A stretch of DNA of 64,000 nt from Antrodiella citrinella (lineage: Eukaryota > Basidiomycota > Agaricomycetes > Polyporales > Steccherinaceae). The stretch spans positions 1 to 64,000 of the forward strand of contig SGPM01000106.1 of NCBI GenBank assembly GCA_004802725.1. The letters run 5' to 3'. The notes under the pieces are model-generated. The model made no database searches and was not told the DNA's origin. It saw only the letters and a list, made by a program, of their open reading frames with translations. Made by a program: the position numbers and the translations under genes. Positions 23,968 through 35,936 of the stretch are shown here, in pieces. How positions within the stretch are numbered: position 1 is the first letter of the stretch; the number at the start of each line of letters is the position of its first letter.

Positions 23968-26900
23968 CTGTCTCTCGCTTCTATTGTGTTCTCTGCGTGA
24001 GGCTGACCGTTTCCTGTCTTCCGCCCATAGTGGAAACGGCACATAACATGTGTTTCTCATACACTCACTCGTTAAGGACTTTGGAGATACCCTCTTCGGC
24101 GTTTGATTACTCGCCGTCAGCCACGCTCATCTCACATGACTTTGTACTCTCTCACCCATCTCCTACACACTCATCTTCGCGGTCATCAACCATATCCTCC
24201 CCTGGGTCATCATACCTCGCATTCATCTTCTGAGAGCGTTCAGTCACGCCTACACATTTGTACTACTCCACAGTTGCTACGTCCGTCGATATCATACCTG
24301 ACTATGTCTTCTTACACCTGAAATCTAGCACCGCCTCGGCGGTCATACCTACTCCCGGGCGGACGCGCACATCGCGTGCAGGATCCACCAGTTCTTTGAA
24401 CGACGCAGTTGATTGAGAGCCTTAGTTCATGCCACACGCCATCGTACCACTTGCACTCCGTCTTCTTATCCCTATCGTCGCCCGAAGAGTCCCAGCACTG
24501 CCTTAGCACTCGAACGTACTTCTGGTTGAATGCAGTCGCTGTGTTATGCAGGACCATGTATGAACGGCGATATTGTAGTTCCTTGATTATGGACCATGTC
24601 TTCACGTCGCTATATCACTCAGTTATCATGCAAAGCACCTCAATCCCGTGTTTACTTCTGATAAGACAATAATAACTTTTGAGCCATTCAGTTGGTTACT
24701 AACAGTTACAAAACCTAGTACCGCCCCGGCCCTGTCGTGCATATGGCAACTAGCCAAGGACACCGTTCATACATGTCAGGACATTGATCATGATGCTACT
24801 GTGTTCGCTGACTGTATTTTCCCATGTCTTTCGAGACTCACGACGTTCAGGACTACACATCTATCTACCCCGAGAGTAGCAGATTTCGAGGTTTCAGATC
24901 TTTTGGGCGTGCTCGGTTCAGTCACTTGTTCCGGACTTGTAGCTCATTGACTCTTCGTTCAACTCCTCGAACGTGGCTTGTCGAATTCGCGCCGACGCGT
25001 TCTCCCGTATCTTAATGTCTGGATCCCAGCGAAGCAGATCTTGCAGATCTTGTTGAACGAAGTATCGAGTCTCCGGCCCTCCAAGACCAACTGTGGCGCA
25101 TTATTCCGTCGGTGATATCTTGCGCGCTTCGCAACGTCGATCTTACCTGTCGGAACCTGGATCTCGTCCGGTGGCTCAGCTCGCTGTTCCGATTACACGC
25201 CAGCGTTGTTCTCAAATGCTTCTTCGATCGAATGTATCTGCAGAAGCAGCATATGGTGTCAGTAATGTTCGAAGGTGGAACGTGTGGAAAACCCGTGGTA
25301 TCATACACTGTACCAGATTTTCAGGTGTTCCGCGGATTGCAAGGAAGATGAAGGTTGAAGACACTTTCGCTGGACGGAGGCGGAGTCAGTCATTCACTAC
25401 ACCAGATCTCTGTGCGCTTGTGGAGCTTTGGGAACGATAACGTACCCTATTAACGTACGCGACTAGATAGATGATCGGATGATCGGCCTGCGCCAAGTGT
25501 CATCTCGCTTTGCCCACCATCCCTTTGAGTTTCCTCATACGGAACTTCAGATGTGGCGCACCTTATTGTTTTCTCTGGTCGTCACAGCACTGAACTCTGG
25601 TAGAGGGGGAGGCATTGCAAGAAGAATTGTGAGCAACGTAATGAGGCAATACCCATCTGTTCTGGGCCGAAATGAAACTCACCGGACGTTATACAGGTTG
25701 TATTCCAGTGATTATACTGCGCCACAAAGAAGCTTCACGGTATGCCTAGCCTATCATGCTATGCCCATTATGCATGAACAGAACTCTCATTAAGTGAGCA
25801 TGAAGCGGGGCCCCGGCCGCAAATCTCCGCTATACATAGCTTTTCCTTGTTTTCCATTTTGTCTGACGCGATTCTCAGCGATAGCGTGGGTCGTGGGGTG
25901 TTTACGTGAGGACGAGGACCGGAATTCCCTTCCGAAATTGACGGAGCAGCAGGGCTGATCATAACATAGTGTGGCGAGGGCAATTGTGGAGTCTATGGGT
26001 TCTTGACGGAGGAACAGATGGTTGGAAACGTTAGCTAACGCTTCGAGTTGGTCGCCATAGTTTTTTCGAAGTGAGATATGACTACGCCACAGCATCTAGC
26101 AGAGTGCGTAAGTTGTCTGCTGGAGGGGGTAGACGAATGAAATAGACTCAGAGACTATTGCAGCCGTGTACGACATCAGCCCCATCCGTACCTTTGCATG
26201 AGTGGATCATCGTGGGCTCGGATCCCCTGAGTCCCCGATTTCAGCCTTGATGTACCCGTGAGAGCACGATAGGCAAGTTAGCCCCGCGTCAAAGGACCCA
26301 AAGAGACGTTATTTCCGAACCGGGATCCTAGCAACATCCAGACTAGAGCATTATAGATTGTAAGTGGGTGGCTGGTAGTGTATAATTACCTGTTGAGGAT
26401 CTTCAGTCCGCTCGGGAAAACTATCCCCTGATATCAAGGAAGACCCCAAGCCCAAGGGCAGTATGAGCGAACCACAAGACCAGTAGGTTCCATCAGTTAA
26501 ATTTTGCCGAGAGCCTCAAGTCAAACCTCGCGACATACAACATTTGGGTGTCGCTATGTCCGTCCTTGTTCTTCGTAAAACGACACGAGGAGGAGGGCTG
26601 TACAGGATGCAAGACATTGAACCCCTTCAAACCGTAAACGTTGTGTGCAGTGACGATTGAGCGATCGAATCATAACTTGATTCCACCAATTGGACAAGAT
26701 CGCGAGCTGTGGTTGAAACATTTCGAGGCCGGCGGCTGCAATATCATCAGCGATCCAGTGAGCTTTAGTTTGACAGTACAAGATGGGTTTGACAAACGTA
26801 CTTTCAATTTTCGTGCGGAGCATGAGGAAAAGCAATCGGCAAACTGGAGCGTGGAGTCTCATATGACGCTGTCCGTATCAGAGCCAAAAGGATGGAAGAC

Positions 26901-28193
26901 ATACCGATGGATATTCGGCTCCCTCGGTGTTTCGACAGGGTTTTGACGCGTTGCGCACATTCAAACAATGAGATCGACACCAGCGTATCCTCTCGATTTC
27001 AAAACGGGTGATAATCAATGCACACACCATGCTAGTCGAATGGCGGAAATCAGCAATTCAATTCAAAGGTGCGATCTGAGCGCCAGCCAGGCTCGGGCGT
27101 TGATTTCTCCCTGTACAAGATGTACAAGCGTCGATAATGATGCAGGACAAGATGGGGGAACAAAATTGAATTCGCCAGCGTTTCAACGCGTGGCCTTCAC
27201 GGTGTAGATCTGAACAGAACAGGACGATTCAACCTTTGGTCCAACCCAGGCTCTGGAAAAACATGAACTTACCGATGGAAAATTGTGCCTCTTTTTCTGC
27301 ATTCTTCAGTTCCGTTACGTGCCTTCTTGTTTTTGCACATGCGAAGGAGCCACGACGGAGGAAGACATGGTAATGAATACGCCGCAGCGATGACCATCTG
27401 TAAAGGAACGCAGATGTTATGGCTGAATCAACCAACAAAACACCTTGAAGACACAGTTCTGTGACCCAATGTGCTTTGTCAACGGGAACGGTGGCAAGGG
27501 CTACTTTTAGCAGTAGTCACTAAGAAATTCTCTGGGCCGGCGTCGGCCGATGACAGGCACATCGATGCCGACGGTCCGCGCGCTGTCACGTCGACGCGCG
27601 AGCGAGTCGGAGCGATATCGAACGCGATTCAATTTTTCGACTCGAACGCGTTCGTCCTGAAAATTCGAAAGGATTGCGAGAGAAGGCTTGCTGACCTTCG
27701 ACCGGGGGATCAACTGAGGGCGCAGCCTGGCGGGGGTCGCTGAGTTTGTGCCGAATATGCCGAGATCCGACGTCCCTTCGCGACCCTGCACCGGGCTAGA
27801 AGGACGTTTCCTCTACAATTGGGAAAATCTGAACAAATCGCACTTGCCACGCTGTGTGATCAGATTCAATTCTATAGCCCGGAGGCAGTTGGGGTCTTTC
27901 GAGCTCAAGCACACAGGCTTGCGGCACGTATCGCGACAAGGTCACCGCGCTCGAAGGGGTGCCATCTCAAGCGGTTTATTTTATTTTCTCGGAACCTCTG
28001 GCACCTCCACACTGGTCGTCTACTCCGCCCAATGCTGACTTGTCAACCAGATCTCTCATCGGGCGTAGGCCTTTCAGGGTGGACAGGACAGCACTCGGCG
28101 GCTAGTGGATGGCCCACTTTATAAGTGTAGGCACTTGTTGGTACTCCATGTACATTCCAACCCCGATTCTCCTTACCCCTTCACTTACGTTAC
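23968..28193. other. Gene-poor 4.2 kb region
   Basis: Many overlapping frames on both strands, none with a recognised domain. One stretch at about 24954-25351 looks coding and is listed separately. Smaller candidates are 26641-26946 (+) and 27471-27743 (+), the latter GC-rich; neither begins with a clear ATG plus supporting exons. The final 300 bp upstream of 28194 probably holds the bZIP promoter. Confidence 0.4.
24954..25351 (+). other. Unidentified probable coding segment, frame interrupted
   Basis: Two abutting frames read smoothly: FVQLLERGLSNSRRRVLPYL then NVW, followed in the next phase by DPSEADLADLVERSIESPAL and QDQLWRIIPSVISCALRN onward. One extra G in the TGG at about 25020-25021 would join them into a protein-like segment of about 130 residues, ending at a stop by 25351. 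No family is recognised and no start codon or upstream exon was found. It may be part of a gene carrying a homopolymer error, or a decayed gene. Confidence 0.3.
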
Positions 28194-29392
28194 ATGACGC
28201 CTCTGCCTTTCTTGCAACCCACTGCGTCCCATTCCACAGATAACCTGTCTGAGTCCTCTTCCACCATGGTCCATGCCAGCGACAAGCCCGAGCGCAGCCG
28301 CAATGGTATGTTGCTCTCGTGCATCGTACATCCCCCTCCGATCTTATGTTATGACAGCCAAGGCGCAAGCAAGGCACCGTGCAAAACGAAAGGCGTACAT
28401 TGAACAGGTGCGTGACTCACGACGCCACACTTGTTTCCCAGCAGGCTACTGACTAGCGCGTCTGGGATTGCAGCTCGAGCAGACCGTCACAAAACTCCAG
28501 TCAGTATTGACACTCAGCCCGGAGGAAGTAGGAGCAATACCGCCACCCGTCATGCGAATCCGGGAGCTCGAGGGCGAGATTGTGTCCCTGCGACGCGAGA
28601 ACGAGCTCCTTCGCGATCAGCTCGAAGACAAGAATGCTCAGCTTCGACCGGACATCGGTCGACGAAACATCCCCTCTGACGATCGACGCTACGATCGCGA
28701 CATGAAGCGTCGTCGCACTCTCGATCACGGAAATGACATCTATATGGTACGTCGCAGCTGTGCTCCGCGACTGTGACGCCACTCACCGTCATCCTGTTTA
28801 GAGCTCGCAATCCCCCCAGATAACGCCTCCCCCTCTCATGATACCCCAAAGCACCCAGCAGTACGCTGATTCCCACTCCACGTCCATGAGCAGTCAGCGT
28901 CAGCTCTATCCGACTTACAACACTGGAATGTCCTATCAACTTCCTCCGGCAACGCCACCCGGATCGAGCGCGACCTCCAGCCCCTCCGCACATTCGTTCA
29001 ATTCGGTGAGTGTTCTTTACCTGTGGTCTTGTCCACGAAAGCGAACGAGTAACCGACCTGACATTAGCCTCTGGATCAGTACCCTTCATCCCACTCTGAT
29101 CACAATCAACGATCACCAACCTCGGGAAACAACACCGTATTACCGCGCTTTTCTCAGTCCATGGGGCAGTACGAGTTCGTGAAGTTAGAGGAGGATTCTT
29201 ATTCGGTATGTCATCTATGTATTCACCGGCGATCATAGCAAGAGTGACGTTATGCTAACGACATGAAATCCATAGCATCACGGCATATCTCAAACGCACT
29301 CCTACTCGAACAATCTTCCCTCGTATCATCACAGCGGTCAAACCCAGGCGTCCGCTACTCACTGGCAGCACTCGTACCCTACCGAACGCTGA
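28194..29392 (+). CDS. bZIP transcription factor
   Basis: Nuclear basic-leucine-zipper protein of about 310 residues. The ATG at 28194 starts MTPLPFLQPTASHSTDNLSE. The first intron (gtatgt...gacag) splits the basic region, which then reads ERSRNAKAQARHRAKRKAYI, followed by EQLEQTVTKLQ. A second helical segment (IRELEGEIVSLRRENELLRD) gives leucine-type heptads, and a basic patch DMKRRRTLDHG follows. The C-terminal half is Ser/Pro/Gln/Tyr-rich and low in complexity (SSQSPQITPPPL, SYSNNLPSYHHSGQTQ), typical of an activation domain. Six exons; stop at 29390-29392. The basic region has the N-x7-R spacing (NAKAQARHR) of bZIP DNA contacts. The regulon is unknown. Confidence 0.9.
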
Positions 29393-31048
29393 ACGACCTG
29401 ATGACCATTATGATCTTATGACCGTTTATGGACCATTCTCCACCTTAAGACCACCCTACTCCTTAGAAACCTTCTTGTCGTTCTGCTACTTCATGTTGTC
29501 CTTTTGTCGTCTGTGAGCTCGATATCCTAGTTACCCACTGTTTACTGGTCATACCGTATACCTTCCCCGTGGTGCCACCCTCTTGACATCACCGTTACCC
29601 CATGTACATTCTGTAATACCATGTATCATATTGTTCGATCACCCAATGTACCTCCCGCCCACCCGCTCTCAAAAGGGCGACATCAAAATCCAGGATTGCC
29701 CTTGTAACCATATGACCGGCCTCCGTCGAGAACCGTCTCAGTAGCATTCCCTCGTATTCCCAAGGTTGTCCCGTTTCGAAATGTGGCTTGATGATAAACT
29801 TTACTCACTTTTTCCCTGGAATGCTAAAGTCTCCAAAGCCGGCAACTTCAACACACTCCCTTGCCGGGATGCCAAGTCAATTCTCCCGCTCAATCGGAGC
29901 GCACAAACGCTCGCTGATTGTCCGGTGAACAGACGTCAGCACGCAGTGGGGCCCCAGCTGCATACAGTAAGTCAAACTGTATCTTAACTCTCAAATGAGA
30001 GTGTGTGACCGTGTTCGAGACGCGAATTACCACGGAATGCGAGGGGATGAGATTCTGAGTGGTGACCCAAGAGACAGGAACCTTGATGAAGAGATAAAGA
30101 ACACCGGCGAAGTCTATTCGCGCGGAGGAATGGGCTGAAATGGGATCCAAGTACAGACGACGCAAGAATCCCGACTGTGAGTGGCAACTTGACCGTCGCG
30201 AGTCGTGTTATCTGTAGCGCAAGGAATGCCGGGTAGATCAAGAGCTGAGTAAGTTGCGGTTTGCGTATTGAGTTGATCAAGCCACAGCACCTTTCCACAC
30301 TACTGGACACTTCACAGAACTATTATCGAAGACTATTACTCTCAACTAGTCAGGGTCAATCTTGGACGAAACTCATAGCAGCCATGGGCACTGTGGACTT
30401 CGTGCTAGCGGCGACCAGTGACCACGTCGGTCCTCGCCGAACTCGTAGCACGTAGAGCATAGCCGGCGTGGGCATTGTACATTATTGTTCCTGGATCAAG
30501 TGAGCAGAAAGTCGCCATGCCGGGCTCCCGTTCGATTGGTGATCGCGGGTGAGTTCATGGGGCACCCCGTTAGGTAGTATTATGCCGACTGAAGCCCGAA
30601 CCTGGACGCCAAAATTCCGGACTACTGCCAGGTCAGACTCATTATTTCGTTGGGAATGGATTCCGATTTTCTAGGAAATGTGTCGGATATCGCGACAGCG
30701 AACTTAGGAAGTCACCTGTCCGGAAGAAATAAACCGCATTCGTGTGCTTCAGAAATGGAGAAGAATGGCGATAAGGCTCCATGCCTTTGTGCAAAAAGCT
30801 CTCGATGTGGCGTGAACGTTCAATTCGGTCCGACACCAACGAACAATGCGCAATCCTCGTTTTTTGCACGTGATCGCGACGCGTTCGTTCTTTGATCTAT
30901 GCGAACTTTGATCTTTATACTTTTCGCGGTCATGAATTGTTATGGTGGTCATTGGGCAGGTATAATAAAAGGCGAGTTTGTGGCCACAAAAGCATTTGCA
31001 AAAGGCGATCATACATATTCGGCCACTTCGTAGTGTCCTCTATCCTCG
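29393..31048. other. Intergenic region
   Basis: Contains the bZIP 3' UTR (TACC/CACC-rich) and the upstream region of the transaldolase-like gene. No frame shows a recognised domain. Confidence 0.5.
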
Positions 31049-33159
31049 ATGAACATGGGCTCCCCATCTCAAGACTCGGACGGACCAGGAAACGCTCACC
31101 CTCGGTCGAAAGCACAAGATATTACAAATACTTCACATCAACACGCAGAGCATACCCACGCAAAGGGTAAGAAGTACATGTTTCCTGATTCGAACGAGCG
31201 TACTCGAGAGAAGTCGAGCACACAGCACAAGGCTGAGCCGACAGTCTCGGGAACTGCGCGACCAGTGTCGAATCGGAAGGATGCCGCGGGCGATTGTCCC
31301 CACAACGCGGCAGGCGAGAAGACGAATGCAACGATTTCAGGTCCGTCGGGAAAGGCGATGAGGATGCTTTGGGAGGAAGTTCATGCCACCTCCGCCGTTA
31401 TAATAGCACATACTACGGATTTTCCTGGTGCGTTCCAGAAACGATTGACGTGTGCATGCCATTAAAGGATCATCTGTCCAGCGTTATCGTGTTTGCCATT
31501 CTGGGGAACGATGGTAGACGCTGCGGACATGTATCAGGCAGTCGAACGCGACGCTCAGTACGAAGCGTGGCTTGCCGTGCAGAAGGTTGCTGATGCGATC
31601 CCGTACGTGATGTGGACCTCCCGAGTTTCGACAAACACTGATGAACGTAGACCTGGCACAGAGATGGAGGAGGTACAGATAGTGAAAGGATATGCACGCG
31701 CAGCGATGAAGGAGTTCGTAAGTCAACGCGGCATCCGGCTGTTAAAGGTGTTGGCTGACAGTAAGGTTGTTCACCAGCGCGCAGAACTAGGAAAAGGGCT
31801 CATAGATGTCGTGACCGGTGTCCATTTCACATTCGTCGACCCTACTCTCAGAATCGCAAATGATATAGTAGACGAGGCTAAGAGCTTGTTAGCTTGTTTC
31901 AAGAAGAGGGGAGTGTCAAAGGACCAACTCATCGTCTCGGTATGTGATAATCACCCGACTCCACACTATGCTGACACATAGTTCGTTGGTAGATTCCCGC
32001 TACAAAAGCGGGTGTCGAAGCAGTAAAACAGCTTTCAGCGGCCAGAATTATGACGAACTTGACGCACGTCTCCAGTCTAATCCATGTGGCGATCTGCGTT
32101 GAGGCGGGAGCGAGTGTGATCACGTTTTGCTGCGAGCAGGTATGTCCTGATCCCGTGGGTGTCGAAATAAAGAGTGTATTGAACAGAGTGTTGATCCACC
32201 ATAGATGGAGGCGGATGACCGAAGGGTGCAGACCGCCCAAATGGCTCAGGCCACACCTCATGACCAGCCCTGGATACAACGTATACAGACGACCGTGGAG
32301 TACTTCAAAGTGAATAAGATTCTGGTACAGATCGCGGTCAGCAACTTGAGCGGTGTGAGTGGCCCATCATCGCTTCTACTTCTACGGGTACTGAGAGAGC
32401 GGCTCGGAGCAGACAGAAAGTTTGAGATCTCTCAAAGGCGTCCATTGTGTTGCAATCCGGTCCGCCCAAGTGAATGCAATGAAGGAGCGCGGTCGAGAAT
32501 TGACCGCGCCACCCGTTGATTCCATGCCTTGCTTGCCAGCACGGCAGGCGCAACCGTATCCCTCGAGGTACCTGGCCTCCGCGTCCGGAGTTATGTCCAC
32601 GGATATCCGCTCGTTAGCGGAAGCGACACAAAGCGAGGGTCTCAAAGACATGCTCTACAAGTGGGGCCAGGTGATGTCAAAGTTCGAACACGACATCAAG
32701 CGAGTGGTTTCCATACGTGACGCTACCTTCGAGACCTTGAAGACACCCTACTTCGTCGACGTGCAGATACTGAACATGCTGATAGAAAAATCCCGAAAAA
32801 GACCGTCGGTGGATAGAACCGTCAAAGTTGCTCAACAAATCAGGCTCGACGACCTCGGATTCCGCATGTGCGCAATCACATGGGCGGCCCCTCCAGTCAT
32901 GGACCAACAGGATATCACCGACATTCTTGAAATCTGCAAAGCAGCATCAGCAACAGAGAGTCGGTTGATTTCAATGACTGCGTCAGAAGTCGACACTCCT
33001 AGAACTGCCGACGAAGCACGAGCCTCAAAGTCGGAACCAGAGTTGCAAGGGGGACATTCGGTAGTGACTAATTCTAGTAGGTCAATGGTGAAGGGAAGGA
33101 AAGGGGATAATAATAGCATCCGAAGCAAGGAGGAAGATGCGCGAGACGAGGTGTTCTAA
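31049..33159 (+). CDS. Divergent transaldolase-like protein
   Basis: The central part matches the transaldolase barrel: VDPTLRIANDIVDEAKSLL, then VSKDQLIVSIPATKAGVEAV, then RIMTNLTHVSSLIHVAICVE and AGASVITF, like the xxIK(I/L)xxT...NxTLxxSxxQAxxxAxAG pattern of transaldolases. Two key features differ. The Schiff-base lysine position (VVVKIPxT in TalC-type enzymes) is Ser (LIVSIPAT), and the N-terminal TTNPSL substrate loop is not recognisable (VDAADMYQAVE instead). The N-terminal 110 residues are hydrophilic and disordered (His/Lys/Thr-rich), and the C-terminal 130 residues are charged, ending RSKEEDARDEVF; both are extensions beyond the barrel. Introns are near 31430-31483, 31936-31992, 32141-32203 and 32353-32440. 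It is probably not a normal pentose-phosphate transaldolase. Confidence 0.65.
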
Positions 33160-34525
33160 CCCGAACGGAACCACGACGGTTCTTCATAGGCATAGACTTT
33201 TGGCAAAATGGTCCGCATGTAATCAAGGAGCTCTGTAACAGTGAAAATCAACGGATATGTCATATATCACATACTGTAATGTGCTTACCTGCGTAATTGT
33301 TAGTATATCACCTGCCAGTGCCCGCTGAAAGTCTGTCGACGGCTTATGAGGCTATAGTGGCATATCGTTTCGCACTAATATTTGTCGCCACGATATTGGC
33401 CGATGTTACCGAGCTGTGAATAAAATCAGTCGCGGTTTGAGCCGCAGCATTTTTGAGACCAGTTCCAATCAGCAGGGACACAGGACCGAGGATGGATGTA
33501 TAATCGCGACCATCGCGACGGAGCGCCTCGAGATGGCCCTGAGCAGCAGGCGCGACGACGGCAATTAGCGAGCCTCGGGGGTGGGGACAGTTGAAGCTAC
33601 GGGTGCTCTTCTGTCGGCGAGTCGACGGCGACTGCTTGATGAAAGAGGATAAATCACATCAGTGGATTGGCCGACATCAGCAAGTTAAACTGCTTCAATG
33701 GGTAGGTGTCGAACAATTTTTGGGCGAGCGCGGGAACCAAATACGCAAAGCTGCGATAATTCGAATGAGAACGTGAAGATGAGACGGCGATCTCAAGACA
33801 TTCTGTGGGTGCGGTGTCGGAGTCTGTCTGTCGAGGGGTCAACGTCGAAGCGATTGAACACAAAGTCGACATACCTCGCTGTAAGAAAAAGAAGGCACTT
33901 TCCGACGCGAGATGGAGTTGAAGCTAGCTTACTCCATGAGACGTGATTATACGGGCATCTCGTGCATCGTGGAAGCGTCGCAGTGATGCCAAAGGATGGC
34001 TTCATCCACCTCAGTCCTATCCTCCGTTTCCGAGAAATCGCAATATGACAATATACCCCGAGCTGCAGTAGTAGACTGCAATGCATATGCATCGGGAAAA
34101 CGCACCTCGTTGAACCTGGAAACGTGTGAGATATCGAACTGGGGCACAGTGATACGAGACGTACCGTCTTCCCAGTATTGCGGAAGCCTCACGCTACCGA
34201 GGGCAATACCTTGAGGATTACGAAGCCGCTCTCAAAGTGATGAGTCTCATCTGAGACCCACTGGTGAGAGCTACTGCCCAAACTACCCGCCGACGAATCT
34301 GAAACGTTCCTTCGTGAAGTACTGGCGATACGCCTGTGATAAATTCCATGATCGTCGAGAGGAAGAGGGAGCAATTCGAACTTTGGGACTCGGGAGCAAT
34401 TGGCGCAAGACTCAAGCTGGCGTTCAAAAACGTTCAAGCGACAGGCGCTCCGAGCGTCTGCACTTTACATTCGAACCGCGATTCTACAGTTCTACTGATT
34501 CATTAGAACTCGCCATTCTGCTCTC
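33160..34525. other. Intergenic region with a possible degraded minus-strand gene
   Basis: Minus frames at about 33654-34437 look partly coding (for example PQYWEDGTSRITVPQFDISH, then FNEVRFPDAYALQSTTAARG). A well-formed intron (gtaagc...cttacag, about 33879-33933) follows. The frames do not join without breaks, and no domain is recognised. Either a decayed gene or one with sequence errors. The rest of the interval shows nothing. Confidence 0.3.
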
Positions 34526-35736
34526 ATGTCGAGTAAACATGCGACAAAACAATCCAGCAAGGTAGCATCGAACACTTTCCGGACAACTAAACCAACTGGT
34601 GCTACAACGACCCAACCTCCGCCATTCTTTCCTTTCGCCCAGTACACTTCAATCGTCGGGGTGCACAGCAGTCTACTAGCTTTCACAGCACTTTTCCTCC
34701 CCAGGACTTCTCTCGCGTTACTCTTGGAGTACTCCCCTTTCTTTACAAATGAGAGTTCCGATGCCTCAATGACGGCGACTCCCCATCTGCCAACATTGTC
34801 GGAGAACCCACTGCGTACGGCTGTATGGCTGTGTGTGGGGACATTTATTCTCCAAGTTTGGTGGGCAAGCTATATCAGAGGATGGTCTCTGAAGACGCGG
34901 GACTTGAGCGGTGGTGTGGTGCATGATGCCGCAGAGAGGACGGAGCAGAAGATGCAACGTCAAACGTGGAACAAAGGAAGACTCGCTGTGAGGATTCATT
35001 CCGCTCACATTTGAGGATGCAATTGAGGGTATGTCCATTCCAGGCCTTCGGTTCTGCGTGTCTTTGCACCGCAGTCGCTTCCTTTGCCTTTGCCATTATC
35101 GCGTTGCTCTTCGGTGCGCCGTTATATAGGTATGTTCTCACTGTTCCATGTAATTGATTTCTTTTGACCTGTCATCTCCAGCCATTTCTTTCACACATAC
35201 CTGCTCAGCCTTATTGTCTCGCTTTTGACGGTGTTTGCGCCAGCCTATACCCTCGGCACACCGTCTCCCAAGTCTGACGTCGTTGCATTGGTGACGAGGC
35301 TTACCTGGATCCGACTCTTCGCTGAACTATCGTGAGTGGGACGGCGGTTTTAGTATTGGGTACAGACTGAAGCTTGTCTCGACGCATGGAAGACCTCGCT
35401 CGCCCGTGGAACGTGCCGTGGTATATCCTGCTGTGGGTGCAATTCTCGGATGCTGGTCGGGAGCAATTCCAGCGGGTCTCGACTGGGAAGAGCCATGGCA
35501 GGTAGGTGTATTTCTATATGCGGTGTCTCTATACTCAACACTGATCATTTCAGCGTTGGCCACTTACCACGGCCTATGGTGCCATAGGCGGATTTGTCCT
35601 GGGATCTCTTTGGGCCCTCTGCCTCAGTGCCACTGAGAATCTTGCCAGTCTCGGCCGACAAGCCCAAGTCTCACCCTCATCCGAAGCAACGCGACAACCT
35701 CAAGGCAAGACATCGAAGAAGGCCAAATCCGATTGA
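34526..35736 (+). CDS. GPI11: GPI biosynthesis protein Gpi11/PIG-F
   Basis: Multi-pass ER membrane protein that assists addition of the ethanolamine-phosphate bridge to GPI anchors, partnering with Gpi13/PIG-O and Gpi7/PIG-G. The start MSSKHATKQSSKVAS is followed by TM segments including SIVGVHSSLLAFTALFL, RTAVWLCVGTFILQVWWASY, TAVASFAFAIIALLFGAPLY and HFFHTYLLSLIVSLLTVFAP. The family signature VVYPAVGAILGCWSGAIP, LDWEEPWQRWPLT and YGAIGGFVLGSLWAL is intact. A short charged tail ends QGKTSKKAKSD. Stop at 35734-35736. Five or six exons. It converges on the phosphatase gene with a 200-bp gap. Confidence 0.92.
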
Positions 35737-35936
35737 ACACGTCATATCATTAGCTCAAAGTCTGTTTCACACCACGTTCATACAGCGAAGCGCTACACGA
35801 GATTGTATATCTAGGTACATTGCGTGTCTTATATCGGAAGAGTACTTCTATCATCAGTCTTCTACGTTTGCGCACATAAAGGCCGTCTATCTTCTAATGA
35901 CGAACTTTCATTTCAGGGGTGACGGTGTCTAGAGAT

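Noticed and set aside
28550..29236. 228-codon minus-strand frame opposite the bZIP gene
   Set aside because: Arg/Ser-rich shadow of the bZIP exons, crosses its introns, no domain.
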